From Volvox africanus (Eukaryota; Chlorophyta; Chlorophyceae; Chlamydomonadales; Volvocaceae): 64,000 nucleotides of DNA. Location: NCBI GenBank assembly GCA_030268105.1, contig BSDZ01000049.1, positions 121,300-185,299 on the forward strand, written 5' to 3'. How positions within the stretch are numbered: position 1 is the stretch's first letter; each line of letters opens with the position of its first letter. This document shows, piece by piece, positions 63,970 to 64,000 of this stretch. The position numbers and the translations under genes were made by a program. The notes beneath the pieces were generated by a model that saw only the letters and a list, made by a program, of their open reading frames with translations, ran no database searches and was not told the DNA's origin.

Positions 63970-64000
63970 CTAGTGGTCCTTACCCTTATTTTTCTCCGCC
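63970..64000 (-). pseudogene. A6 gag, extreme C-terminus (runs off the window)
   Basis: TAG at 63970-63972 preceded (element sense) by the KNKGKDH tail of gag. The rest of gag, the leader and the 5' LTR lie outside the window. Confidence 0.85.

Larger units (their letters stand above)
44761..64000 (-). mobile_element. Ty3/gypsy chromovirus A6, interrupted by B2, runs off the window
   Basis: 3' LTR 44761-45183, pol 45253-49005, then B2 (49006-63646) at the same GTATC site as B1 in A1, then pol N-terminus (63652-63921) and the gag end. Its 5' LTR lies beyond 64000. Shared B insertion shows A1 and A6 are duplicates of one A+B composite. Confidence 0.92.

Overview
The window is eukaryotic, repeat-dense nuclear DNA, most likely from a green alga (chlorophyte). 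It holds Ty3/gypsy chromoviruses with GT-AG introns, an SKI2-type RNA helicase exon flanked by intron-like sequence, a tRNA-related SINE and LINE-like remnants. Nothing prokaryotic is seen: no rRNA, no intact tRNA gene, no operon, no CRISPR array. The taxonomic call is inference; no host gene is complete.

Two LTR retrotransposon families explain most of the sequence. Family A lies on the minus strand, has 423-bp LTRs (TGTTGTAT...ATACAACA) and is about 7.17 kb when full length. Family B lies on the plus strand, has LTRs of about 832 bp (TGTTGTGC...GTACAACA) and is about 7.47 kb. Both make 5-bp target-site duplications. Both encode gag with a zinc knuckle, then pol with protease, RT, RNase H, integrase and a C-terminal chromodomain. 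In both, gag and pol are in the same frame, separated only by UAG. A third component, C (about 5-6 kb), is not a retroelement. It holds an unrecognised coiled-coil ORF, the SKI2 exon, a SINE, LINE-like scraps and minisatellites.

Layout: the locus is a tandem array of (C + A) units. Unit 1: C1 (1-6051), then A1 (6052-18937, 5' truncated) carrying nested B1 (10297-17768), then a partial C copy with an empty A insertion site (18937-19775). Unit 2: C2 (19776-24790), then A2 (24791-38167) with A3 (27412-33616) nested in its pol. Unit 3: C3 (38173-40482, truncated), then a broken A pol piece (A4, 40491-42139), a 2,621-bp LTR+pol block (A5, 42140-44760), and A6 (44761 to beyond the window). A6 carries B2 (49006-63646), which carries A7 (51930-59100). 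A1/B1 and A6/B2 share the same insertion site and duplication, so the nesting predates the duplication; A7 came later.

The most interesting biology is in expression and splicing of the elements. A3 lacks exactly 350 bp and 612 bp relative to A2. Both gaps have GT-AG ends, so A3 looks like a DNA copy of a doubly spliced RNA. The 612-bp removal takes the capsid region out of gag in frame and keeps the zinc knuckle. Family B has an intron at the homologous position (phase 1) of its own gag leader. In both families the spliced leader ORF overlaps gag in the +1 frame. The peptide just after the gag UAG is conserved between A and B, which argues for readthrough. A7 (intact ORFs, LTRs differing at about one base) is the best candidate for a recently active copy.
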